Source of the DNA: Selenomonadaceae bacterium
GTDB lineage: Bacteria > Bacillota > Negativicutes > Selenomonadales > Selenomonadaceae
Direction: 5' to 3'
Length of the DNA stretch: 54,371 bases
Assembly: GCA_017535925.1 (NCBI GenBank)
Contig: JAFXTD010000002.1
Span: forward strand, 1 to 54,371
The notes under the pieces: generated by a model
Databases searched by the model: none
The model's input: the letters and a program-made list of their open reading frames with translations, nothing else
What the model was told of the DNA's origin: nothing
Made by a program: the position numbers and the translations under genes
Shown: one piece after another, positions 30,673 to 38,937 of the stretch
How the letters are laid out: every line of letters begins with the position of its first letter
How positions within the stretch are numbered: position 1 is the first letter of the stretch

Positions 30673-33592
30673 AGCCGCTGATTTTGTAAGCCGTGCCGTT
30701 GACGTTGAAAGTCGTCGCCGAAAAATTTTTCAGCGTGACCGAGCCGCCATCGACTTTGAAAATTATCGAATCGTTTTTACAGGAGGCTTTGAAGTCGAGC
30801 GCGTCGAAGGTGAGCGTGTCGTTGTCGTCGAAGCCGTAAATAATATCGTTACCGTCGCCCGAAGTGTAGAGGAACGTATCGGCATTCGCGCTGCCCCAAA
30901 GTGAGTCGTTGCCCTTGCCGCCCGAAACAGTCATTGCCGAGCCGAAAATTTTTATTGAATCGTCGCCGGTGCCGCCGCTTATCGACGCCTTGTTAAAATC
31001 GGAGGCAAAATCGAATTCGTAACCGCTGCCGCTGACCGTGACTTTCTTGTTGAGTGAGCCGGCCTTGAGCGTGACGATTTTTCCTTTCAAAGAAATGCCG
31101 TCGAGTGATTTGACGCCCGCAATCGTCGCCAAAGTTTTGGTAGCCGCTTTCGAATAAGTTACGGCGTTGTTTGCAAGAGTGTAGCCCGCCGAAGTCGTTT
31201 GCTTGAGCGCGGCGGTTGATTTATTGAGGCTCCAAGCTTTTGAAGTCGAAGATTTGGTTACGTTCTTGCCGAGCGCAAGGGTGTAGCCGTCTGTGACCGT
31301 CACTTTGTCCGTGCCGAGTGAGGCTTTAGACACCGTGACGATTTTTTTATTTAAGCTTAGCCCGTCGAGGCTCTTGACGCCGCTGACTGTGACCAAAGTT
31401 TTTTTCTTGTGAGTGTAAGTCGCCGTCTTGTTTGCGAACGTCCGATTGACCGCGAAAATATTTTTGCCGTCGTCGTAAAGCAACTTGCCCTTTGCATTTT
31501 TGAGCGTCACTTTCCCGCCGCCGACCGTGAAGATAATATCCTTGCCGCTCGTTTGAGTTGAGTAAGTGCCTCCGATTTGCAAAGTCGAGGTGTCATTGAA
31601 GCCTTGAATTGAATCGTTGCCGTCGCCCGAATTGTATTTGAACAAAACATTTGCTCCGTCGTTTTCGAGGTAATCGTTGCCCTTGCCTCCTTCAAGCGTG
31701 ACGTTCGAGGGATAAATCGTTTCAATCGTATCGTATTTTTTTGTCGTTTGATTGTAATCGGCGTAGTTGACGGTGTGAATATTTTTAATGGTGTCGTTGC
31801 CTGCGCCCGCTTTAATCGTGACGTAAGAGCCGCCGTAATTTGTGAGGCTTTCCGCCGCCGCGCCGCCCGCGATTGAAACTTTGTTGCCGCCGACGCAATA
31901 GTCGCTGCCGTTTGAAATTACGTTGTTGCCCGCGCCGCCGTCGATTGTCACGAAGTCGCCCAGATTGTTTATCGAGTCATTGCCTTTGCCGCCGAGTATC
32001 GAAGATTTTTTTCCGCTGAAGTTTTCATCGTTGCGATTGTAAAAATAATCCCAAGCCTCGTAGTAGCGATAGCCGTTGTAAATCAAATCGTTGCCGTCGC
32101 CGCCGTCGAGCCGGGATTTTTCTCCGTGACTTGTAATTGTGTCGTTGCCTTTGCCGCCGCTGATTGAGACGGAAGAGCCTCCGAGTTCATAGTCGCGATA
32201 GCCGCCGTTGATAATGAAATCGTTGCCCGCCGCGCCCGACAAAGAAGAATTGTCGCCGCGATTTTTTATTTTGTCATTGCCGTTGCCGCCCGAAGCCGTG
32301 ATAGCATTTGCGTTGGTCAAGAGGAGGTCGTTGCCTGCCTCGCCGAAAATTTTCATCCCGTCGCCTTGAGCCGAAAGAGAATCGTTGCCCGCGCCTCCGA
32401 GTATCGAAAAATTTTTTCCGCTGCCGGTGAGGAAATCGGCTTTGCTTGTGCCGACGATTGAAGCTTTATCAGTCCAAGCGTAAGAATTTTTTTTGTTGAA
32501 AGAGTCAGCGGTTTGCTTGGCAAGATAGCGCAGGAACATGTAGCCCGCCGCGTAAGTATTTTTGTCGCCCGTGCTGTAGTTTGTCACGTCAAGATATTTT
32601 TTCAAAGCGGTCGCGTTGCCCGCCAAAGACTTTATGTAGGAGGCTCGTCTGTGGTCGGCTCCGCATGTCAGCTCCGCCAAACCTTCCGCAAGAAAACGAG
32701 GCAAATTTCCCATGAAAAGATTTTGAGCAATGTGAGTGAACTCGTGAGCAATCGCGCGGTCGACGCCGTTGCCGTTGTAATCGTCGGCGGAATTAAATTT
32801 CGTGTCGCTTACATTTATCTTGACGGAGTTGTCGGTCGTCCTGCCCCAGTAGCTTGCACCCTTAACGAGAGAAAAATTTATCGTGTTGCCTTCCGAAAAT
32901 TCGACGCCGTAACTTTCCTCAATCAAGCTCAAAGATTCTTCAGCCCACCGGCTGTAAAGTCCGTTCAAAATTTTTTTGCCGACGGCAGTGAGGCTTGAAA
33001 GTTTTTCGGCAATGTTAATCGTCACGTTATTTGCAACGAAGGAGGCTTTTGTGTAATCTTTAATCGTCTTGACGGTCGAGGGGTCGGGTATGACGTTTGA
33101 AGTTGTCTTGACTTTCAAGCCGCCCGCGTCCCAGCCGGTTATCGCGCCCGTGTCGTCGTTGCCGAGAATTATCCCGCAATATTTTTTCAGGAAGGTATCG
33201 GCGTCGCCCGCCTTCTTGCAATCGGAAATCATTTTGTCGATAACGTCTTGAATGCTTTCAAACGGCGTGCACATTTTAATTGATTCGTCGAGCTTCGCGG
33301 TTTCGGTGAGCAAAGATTTACTCCAAGCTTTGACCAAATTTTTTATCACGTCTTGCGCGGAATAACCTGTGCCGTAAATTTTTGTGGTCGTCTTGCCCGA
33401 AGAATTCTTAACGGTTATGGCGCGCCCCTTCATGTCTTTGAGCGTCAAGGTGCCTTTGCCGATTTTGAAAATCAAATCGTTGCCGCTGAAAGAGTAGCCG
33501 TCGACAGCCGCCGCAGAAATTTTAATGATGTCGCCGCCGTTGTAGTCGCTTACGGTTTTGTTGCCGCCCGTGTATGTAAAGGTCTTCGCCAT
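30656..33592 (-). CDS. RTX-type exoprotein with an HExxH metalloprotease-like domain
   Basis: It has 978 residues and no Sec signal peptide; RTX proteins are usually exported by type I secretion using a C-terminal signal. The first 60 residues (FTYTGGNKTVSDYNGGDIIK) form a module that recurs at the C-terminus (FKVDGGSVTLKNFS). Residues about 230-380 hold AIAHEFTHIAQNLFMG and LAEGLAELTCG, a gluzincin pattern with two His and a downstream Glu. Residues 395-700 are GGxGNDxI repeats that bind calcium. Repeated modules of the type VSGVKSLDGLSLNKKIVTV follow, then more RTX repeats. It is probably a secreted or surface protease; the substrate is unknown. Its last codons and TAA lie in a heptamer-like run. 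Confidence 0.85.
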   Translation of the reverse strand: MAKTFTYTGGNKTVSDYNGGDIIKISAAAVDGYSFSGNDLIFKIGKGTLTLKDMKGRAITVKNSSGKTTTKIYGTGYSAQDVIKNLVKAWSKSLLTETAKLDESIKMCTPFESIQDVIDKMISDCKKAGDADTFLKKYCGIILGNDDTGAITGWDAGGLKVKTTSNVIPDPSTVKTIKDYTKASFVANNVTINIAEKLSSLTAVGKKILNGLYSRWAEESLSLIEESYGVEFSEGNTINFSLVKGASYWGRTTDNSVKINVSDTKFNSADDYNGNGVDRAIAHEFTHIAQNLFMGNLPRFLAEGLAELTCGADHRRASYIKSLAGNATALKKYLDVTNYSTGDKNTYAAGYMFLRYLAKQTADSFNKKNSYAWTDKASIVGTSKADFLTGSGKNFSILGGAGNDSLSAQGDGMKIFGEAGNDLLLTNANAITASGGNGNDKIKNRGDNSSLSGAAGNDFIINGGYRDYELGGSSVSISGGKGNDTITSHGEKSRLDGGDGNDLIYNGYRYYEAWDYFYNRNDENFSGKKSSILGGKGNDSINNLGDFVTIDGGAGNNVISNGSDYCVGGNKVSIAGGAAAESLTNYGGSYVTIKAGAGNDTIKNIHTVNYADYNQTTKKYDTIETIYPSNVTLEGGKGNDYLENDGANVLFKYNSGDGNDSIQGFNDTSTLQIGGTYSTQTSGKDIIFTVGGGKVTLKNAKGKLLYDDGKNIFAVNRTFANKTATYTHKKKTLVTVSGVKSLDGLSLNKKIVTVSKASLGTDKVTVTDGYTLALGKNVTKSSTSKAWSLNKSTAALKQTTSAGYTLANNAVTYSKAATKTLATIAGVKSLDGISLKGKIVTLKAGSLNKKVTVSGSGYEFDFASDFNKASISGGTGDDSIKIFGSAMTVSGGKGNDSLWGSANADTFLYTSGDGNDIIYGFDDNDTLTFDALDFKASCKNDSIIFKVDGGSVTLKNFSATTFNVNGTAYKISGSKLKA

Positions 33593-33613
33593 GAAAATCT
33601 CCCTTCGGTCGAT

Positions 33614-33654
33614 TTAGCTGTTAGCTGTTAGCTGTTAGAATTATAATCAGCTGA
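33614..33654. repeat. Heptamer palindromic element upstream of the RTX gene
   Basis: Three exact TTAGCTG units (33614-33634) run into TTAGAATTATAATCAGCTGA. The centre reads TATAAT on the minus strand and could serve as a -10 for the RTX gene, though no good -35 is present. Confidence 0.85.
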
Positions 33655-33731
33655 CATGATAGCGAATCTGCCGTGCAATGTAAAGAATTTACGGAGGCAT
33701 AAAAATTTTTTCCGCAAAGTCAAACAAAGTG

Positions 33732-33740
33732 TGCTATAAT
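33732..33740 (+). promoter_or_regulatory. Extended -10 promoter for the M16C protease
   Basis: TG, one base, TATAAT (33735-33740), 36 bases before the start codon, with GAAGGAG in between. Confidence 0.65.
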
Positions 33741-33775
33741 TTTTCTTGTGAATTTCATTTTGAAGGAGCGATTGT

Positions 33776-36763
33776 ATGAACTTAAATATCGGCGAAGTAC
33801 TCAACGGCTTTTGCTTGAAAAATATTTCGGAGGTTGAAGAACTCGGCGCGAAGACTTACGAGTTCGAACACAGCAAAACGGGCGCGAAACTTTTTTACGT
33901 GGCAACCGACGACGACAACAAAGTTTTTTATATCGGTTTCCGCACGCCGCCCAAAGACGATACGGGCGTTGCGCACATCGTCGAACATTCCGTTCTTTGC
34001 GGCTCGAAAAAATATCCGCTCAAGGAGCCGTTCGTCGAATTGGTCAAGGGCTCGTTGAATACTTTCCTCAACGCAATGACTTATCCCGACAAAACCGTTT
34101 ATCCCGTCGCCAGCCGCAATGCAAAAGACTTTCGCAACCTGCAAGACGTTTACCTCGACGCCGTCTTCAATCCCGCAATGCTCACCACGCCCGAAATTCT
34201 CATGCAAGAAGGTTGGCACTATGAAACAATTGGGAATGAGGAATTGGGAATTGGGAATGACGACAACCAAAATAATTCCCCATTCCCCATTCCCAATTTC
34301 ACATTGCAGTTCAGCGGCGTTGTCTACAATGAAATGAAAGGCGCGCTTTCTTCGGCGGAAGATATTTTGGACGATAAACTTTTGCGAGCGACCTTCCCGC
34401 AAAATTGTTACGGCTTTCAATCGGGCGGCGACCCCGAAGCAATTCCGAGCCTCACGCAGGAAAATTTTATCGCCTTCCATCAAAAATTTTATCATCCCTC
34501 GAACAGCTACATTTATCTTTACGGCGACTTGGACATTGCCGAGCAGCTTGCTTATCTTGACCGCGAATATCTTTCCAAGTACGATAAGATTGAAGTCGAT
34601 TCGGCGATTGACTTCCACCCGGCGTTTACCGAAATGAAACGCGTTGCCGAAGTCTATCCGATTGGCGAGGAAGAAGATTCTTCAGGAAAAAGTTTTCTGT
34701 CGTTGAATTTGGTTGTCGGCGACACCCTCGACACGCGCACGAATTTTGCTTTGGAAATTTTGACGCACGCACTTTTCTCAAGTCCTGCCGCTCCGATTCG
34801 CAAAGCTTTGATTGATTCGGGCTTGGGCAAGGACGTTGAAGCCGGCATGGAAGACGACCTCCGCCAACCGACTTTTACAATCACGCTGACCGGCTCCGAA
34901 ATTGACCGCGTCGAAAAATTTTACACGCTCTTGACCGAAGAACTTCAAAAGCTCGTCGAGGGCGGCATTGATAAAACTCTTTTGCAGGCGTCGATTAATT
35001 TGGCGGAATTCAAACTTCGCGAGGCTGACTTCGGACTTGCGCCCAAAGGTTTGATTTACGGCTTGCGGCTTTTGAAGACGTGGCTTTACGGCGGCGACCC
35101 CAATGCTTATCTGCGCTACGAGGAGGATTTGGCGGCAATTAAGCGCGGACTTGACGAAAATTATTTCGAGGGCATTATCAAGAAATATTTCCTCGACAAC
35201 CCGCACAAAGTTTTGATGACTCTTGCACCCGACAAAACTTTTGCAAAGAAACGCGACGCCGCTCAAGCCGCAAAGCTTGCCGAAATTAAATCGACTTTGA
35301 CGCCCGCGCAGATTGAGGAAATCATTTCGACGACCGCCAAATTAAAACTCCGTCAACAGGCTCCCGATTCGCCCGAAGCTTTGAAGACAATTCCGATTTT
35401 GAAACGCGAAGACCTGCGCAAAGAGGCTGAACGTCTTCCGCTGCAATTCCGTGACTTGAGCGGCACGAGGATTCTTTTCAGCAACATCGAGACGCACGGC
35501 ATAATTTACTTGACGTTTTATTTCGACGCGCTGAAAGTTCCGCAGGATAAACTTTTCCACGCTTACCTTCTCACAAATCTTTTGGGCAACGTCGACACGA
35601 AAAAACATTCCTACGAGGAGCTGGCAATCCTCACAAATTTGAACGTCGGAGGCTTTGGTGCAAACCTTCGCGCAGATTCGGAAAACGGCAAGCCGAATTC
35701 TTTTGCGCCGCGCCTGAAAGTCTACGTCAAAGCTCTCAAGTCAAAGTTCGTTGAGATGAGTGAACTTCTTGCCGAAATTTTTAACGAAACCGTCTTCACG
35801 AACAAGAAACGCCTGCGCGAATTGATTGAGCAAGACCAATTGGCTTTCGAACTCAACTTGCAGAGCATGGCAACGACGATAATTTCCTCGCAACTTGCCT
35901 CTTACCAAACGAAAACCGGTGCTTACAACGCCGCCGCTCTTCTGCCGTACAACAAGTTCCTGAAAAATTTGCTTGCCGACTTCGACGCGAACTTCGATAA
36001 TCTGGTTGACGACTTAAAAGACGTGTTAAATCGCCTCGTCAATCGCAACGGCTTGATTGTCAGCGTGACTTCAAACGACGAACTTTACAGAGAGTTCACG
36101 CCGCATCTTTACAAGTTGATTAAAAGCATTACCGTTGACGAATTTACCCGCGAGCATTATTCTTTCCCGTGCAAGCCGAAAAACGAAGGGCTTTATTCTC
36201 AAAGCCGCGTGCAATACGTCGGCAAGGGCGCGAACTTTATCGAACTCGGTCACGAATACAACGGCGCGTTGAATATTTTGGAAACGATTCTGCGCTACGA
36301 ATACTTCTGGACAAAAATTCGCGTGCAGGGCGGAGCATACGGTGCCTTTGCAAGTTTCAATCGCAACGGTGCATTGTTCTTCGGCTCGTATCGCGACCCC
36401 AACCTCGTCAAGACGCTTGAGACTTTCGGCGGGACAGCTGACTTTCTAAAAAATTTTGACGTGAGCGACCGCGAAATGGACAAGTACATAATCGGCACGT
36501 TGAGCAAGATTGACAAGCCGTTGACGCCGTCGATTAAAGGACAGCTTGCCGCCGATTTTTGCTTGAGGAATATCACCTACGCCGACCGCCAAAAATCCCG
36601 CGATGAAATTCTCTCGGCGCGGCAGGAAGATATTCGCGCCCTATCGAAAACGGTTGAGGACTGCATGAATCAAAATAATCTTTGCGTCTTCGGCAACGAG
36701 GAAATTCTCAAGCAACACGCAGAAATTTTCGGCGAAATTAAAAATGCAATTAGTAATGCGTAA
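33776..36763 (+). CDS. M16C zinc metalloprotease with an in-frame repeat insertion
   Basis: It has 995 residues, like presequence protease/Cym1 (about 970-1000). The inverted zinc motif is VAHIVEHSVLCG (H67, E70, H71). Other marks are LKEPFVELVKGSLNTFLNAM, VYNEMKGALSS, and the C-domain RVQGGAYGAFASFNRNG. The family degrades short peptides in a closed chamber; a cytoplasmic role is likely because there is no signal peptide. Between GWHYE and SGVVYNEMKGA about 24 residues (IGNEELGIGNDDNQNNSPFP and IPNF) come from a heptamer hairpin. The rest is intact. The last residues AISNA and the TAA come from another repeat. Confidence 0.93.
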   Translation: MNLNIGEVLNGFCLKNISEVEELGAKTYEFEHSKTGAKLFYVATDDDNKVFYIGFRTPPKDDTGVAHIVEHSVLCGSKKYPLKEPFVELVKGSLNTFLNAMTYPDKTVYPVASRNAKDFRNLQDVYLDAVFNPAMLTTPEILMQEGWHYETIGNEELGIGNDDNQNNSPFPIPNFTLQFSGVVYNEMKGALSSAEDILDDKLLRATFPQNCYGFQSGGDPEAIPSLTQENFIAFHQKFYHPSNSYIYLYGDLDIAEQLAYLDREYLSKYDKIEVDSAIDFHPAFTEMKRVAEVYPIGEEEDSSGKSFLSLNLVVGDTLDTRTNFALEILTHALFSSPAAPIRKALIDSGLGKDVEAGMEDDLRQPTFTITLTGSEIDRVEKFYTLLTEELQKLVEGGIDKTLLQASINLAEFKLREADFGLAPKGLIYGLRLLKTWLYGGDPNAYLRYEEDLAAIKRGLDENYFEGIIKKYFLDNPHKVLMTLAPDKTFAKKRDAAQAAKLAEIKSTLTPAQIEEIISTTAKLKLRQQAPDSPEALKTIPILKREDLRKEAERLPLQFRDLSGTRILFSNIETHGIIYLTFYFDALKVPQDKLFHAYLLTNLLGNVDTKKHSYEELAILTNLNVGGFGANLRADSENGKPNSFAPRLKVYVKALKSKFVEMSELLAEIFNETVFTNKKRLRELIEQDQLAFELNLQSMATTIISSQLASYQTKTGAYNAAALLPYNKFLKNLLADFDANFDNLVDDLKDVLNRLVNRNGLIVSVTSNDELYREFTPHLYKLIKSITVDEFTREHYSFPCKPKNEGLYSQSRVQYVGKGANFIELGHEYNGALNILETILRYEYFWTKIRVQGGAYGAFASFNRNGALFFGSYRDPNLVKTLETFGGTADFLKNFDVSDREMDKYIIGTLSKIDKPLTPSIKGQLAADFCLRNITYADRQKSRDEILSARQEDIRALSKTVEDCMNQNNLCVFGNEEILKQHAEIFGEIKNAISNA
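34228..34298 (+). repeat. Heptamer palindromic element inserted in the M16C protease gene
   Basis: Four left heptamers (AATTGGG, AATGAGG, two more AATTGGG), an 19-base spacer, then three right heptamers ATTCCCC, ATTCCCC and ATTCCCA and a final ATT. The length between terminal AATT edges is 71 bases, the same as the copy in purD. It is fully translated. Confidence 0.9.
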
Positions 36764-36822
36764 TGCGCAATGCGCAATTAAAACCAAAATCATTACGCAT
36801 TTCGCATTACGAATTATGCATT
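36748..36822 (+). repeat. Heptamer palindromic element, AATGCGC family
   Basis: AATTAGT, AATGCGT and two AATGCGC units face ATTACGC, ATTTCGC, ATTACGA and ATTATGC units across an AAAACC-rich spacer. The left arm supplies the last codons and stop of the M16C gene. The right arm ends shortly before the dapA ribosome site. Confidence 0.88.
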
Positions 36823-36841
36823 GCTTTTAGGAGGGCTTTAC

Positions 36842-37729
36842 ATGAAACAAATTCCGTTTAAGGGCTCGTGCGTCGCGATAGTTACACCTTTCGACGAAAC
36901 GGGCGTGAACTTTTCCGAACTCGGACGCATAATTGACGACCAGATTAAAAATCACACGGATGCAATTTGTATCACGGGCACAACCGGCGAGGCGGCAACA
37001 ATGAACGACGACGAACACAAAGCCGCGATTAAATTCACCGTCGAACACGTGGCGGGGCGCGTTCCCGTAATTGCCGGCACCGGTTCCAACGACACCGCCT
37101 ACGCAATCGAACTCTCTCAATACGCGGAAAAAGTTGGCGTCGATGCCGTCTTGCTCGTCACGCCTTACTACAACAAATGCACTCAAGCCGGGCTTGCCGC
37201 TCACTATCTGAAAATCGCTGACAGCATAAATACCTCCGTGATTCTTTACAATGTGCCGGGGCGCACGGGCGTGGACATCAAGCCGGAAACTTACGCCAAA
37301 CTTTCAAAGCACCCGCGCATTGTCGCTGCCAAAGAAGCTAACGGCGATTTGACTTCGATTTTGAGGACGCGCAAGCTTTGCGGAGACGACTTGGCAATTT
37401 ATTCCGGCAACGACGACCAAATCATTCCGATTTTGTCACTCGGCGGCAGCGGAGTCATTTCCGTTCTCTCGAACGTTGCGCCCTATGACACTCACATGAT
37501 TTGCCAAAACTATTTCGACGGAAAATTTGAGGAAGCCTCGCGTATGCAGATTGACTATTGCGATTTAATCGACGCGCTCTTTTGCGAAGTCAATCCCATT
37601 CCCGTCAAAGTCGCAATGCGTCTTTTGGGTTGGAACGTCGGCAAATTGCGCATGCCGCTTTGCGAACCCGAACCAAAACATCTCGAACAAATCAAAACTG
37701 CGCTGAAAGCTCACGGGTTATTGAAATGA
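36842..37729 (+). CDS. dapA: 4-Hydroxy-tetrahydrodipicolinate synthase
   Basis: DapA condenses pyruvate with aspartate semialdehyde, the first step toward lysine and diaminopimelate. The ATG at 36842 follows AGGAGGG and gives 295 residues. GTTGEAATMNDDEH binds substrate, YNVPGRTG holds the catalytic Tyr136, and RIVAAKEANGD holds the Schiff-base Lys164. The stop overlaps the next small gene by four bases. A longer start in the repeat upstream is unlikely. Confidence 0.96.
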   Translation: MKQIPFKGSCVAIVTPFDETGVNFSELGRIIDDQIKNHTDAICITGTTGEAATMNDDEHKAAIKFTVEHVAGRVPVIAGTGSNDTAYAIELSQYAEKVGVDAVLLVTPYYNKCTQAGLAAHYLKIADSINTSVILYNVPGRTGVDIKPETYAKLSKHPRIVAAKEANGDLTSILRTRKLCGDDLAIYSGNDDQIIPILSLGGSGVISVLSNVAPYDTHMICQNYFDGKFEEASRMQIDYCDLIDALFCEVNPIPVKVAMRLLGWNVGKLRMPLCEPEPKHLEQIKTALKAHGLLK

Positions 37730-37971
37730 CCAAGTACGAAAAAGACATGCTCAAGTTTGAAGAATACGGTGCCGCCAGAAATGACGAAGGCAAATATCTC
37801 GTCTACGCCTTTTACGAGGGAGAAGCGGGCGGGCTTGCCTATTTTTTGGACGGCGAATATCGGCGCAGGCGAATTTTCACGAAGACTTTTTATCGCCTGC
37901 TTGAAGAGGGAAAAGCCGTGCGCATTGAACCCGACGAAGCCAAAACTTTGATAAAGGAGAAACGCTCATGA
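37726..37971 (+). CDS. Small protein of unknown function downstream of dapA
   Basis: It has 81 residues and starts at an ATG that overlaps the dapA stop. It is charged and soluble, with YGAARNDEGKYLVYAFYEGE and a C-terminal LLEEGKAVRIEPDEAKTLIK. Its stop overlaps the start of the next, exported protein gene, so all three are translationally coupled. The family is not recognised. Confidence 0.75.
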   Translation: MTKYEKDMLKFEEYGAARNDEGKYLVYAFYEGEAGGLAYFLDGEYRRRRIFTKTFYRLLEEGKAVRIEPDEAKTLIKEKRS

Positions 37972-38630
37972 AAAAATTTTTTTCCGCATTGATAATGCTG
38001 GCGGTGTTCGTGACTTCCTCGATTGCATTTGCGGCGTTCGAGGAAACCATTGAGGAAGATGCAGACCTCGTTGCCGTGAAAAAAATGGCGGTCGCCTATC
38101 CCAACTACTACAAGACCGAAGAAGCCGAGCCCGAAATTTACGACTTCACAAAGGATATTTACAACGCGGGCAGATTCACTTCCAGCCGCGAAATTATTTC
38201 TTATGAAGACGTTGCCGCCGCCATTCGCCGCGATACCGGCATTGACATCTACTCTTTGGACGTGACCGAAGCCGAAAAAGTTTACAATCAATACGTGAGC
38301 CGCTATGCCGATTCTTACATTATAACGACCGTCACCAACAACTCAAAACGCCCGTGGCTTTTCTTCTACGTCTACAACGCCGCCGATTCCAAGCTCATGT
38401 ACACCTACAGCATTCAGAGCAACGTCCTCGACAAGAGCGCAAAAGACTACGGCAAAGCAGCGGAAGAATTCTTCAAGCAATTCGACACGACCGCCAAGAA
38501 AAATATGACTAAGGAAGAACGCAAAGAGCTTGAGGAACGACAGAAGGCGGCGCGAATTTACAAGCGTCACGTCGATAAAGTGACTTACAAGACCGGCAAA
38601 GACAAACTCGACATGGTTCGCAAAAAATAA
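37968..38630 (+). CDS. Exported protein of unknown function
   Basis: It has 220 residues. The signal peptide MKKFFSALIMLAVFVTSSIA is cleaved after AFA. The mature part contains EIISYEDVAAAIRRDTGIDI and YADSYIITTVTNNSKRPWLF, mixed helix and strand, and ends in a lysine-rich helix. It has no cysteine and no recognised domain. It follows two coupled genes and precedes a strong terminator. Confidence 0.8.
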   Translation: MKKFFSALIMLAVFVTSSIAFAAFEETIEEDADLVAVKKMAVAYPNYYKTEEAEPEIYDFTKDIYNAGRFTSSREIISYEDVAAAIRRDTGIDIYSLDVTEAEKVYNQYVSRYADSYIITTVTNNSKRPWLFFYVYNAADSKLMYTYSIQSNVLDKSAKDYGKAAEEFFKQFDTTAKKNMTKEERKELEERQKAARIYKRHVDKVTYKTGKDKLDMVRKK

Positions 38631-38650
38631 TCTTACCGATAAAAAATAAA

Positions 38651-38683
38651 ATCCCCTGCTTTCGTTGCGGGGGATTTTTTTTT
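38651..38683 (+). terminator. Terminator after the dapA unit
   Basis: TCCCCTGC pairs with GCGGGGGA around a TTTCGTT loop, followed by nine T. Confidence 0.9.
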
Positions 38684-38937
38684 GCTGTGTTGGTAAATTG
38701 CTTTTAAAGTGGTCAGTGGTCAGAAAAATTTCTATCAGCTAACCACTAGGGGCTGTTGGTAAATTCAAAAGCAACGGTTGGCGAAATAAAGCGTCTTTCT
38801 TTTTGCTACTTTTTCTTTGACGCTAACAAAGAAAAAGTAGGTTCAATAAACAAAAATCATTGAAACGCTTAATCGGAGCCGCCGTTTCAATTTACCAACA
38901 CACCCTAACAGCTGCTTTTCGAATTTATCAACAGCTT
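38684..38937. repeat. Composite repeat region between the dapA unit and nagE
   Basis: This 254-base gap has no convincing gene. It holds four copies of TGTTGGTAAATT-like sequence, two direct (38688, 38753) and two inverted (38889, 38917). It also has a GTGGTCA/CTAACCA heptamer element at 38709-38748. A perfect 14-base hairpin, CTACTTTTTCTTTG with a seven-base loop, lies at 38806-38840. An inverted repeat TTGAAACG/CGTTTCAA lies at 38860-38890. The sequence near 38749 matches one at 5006. Confidence 0.7.
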
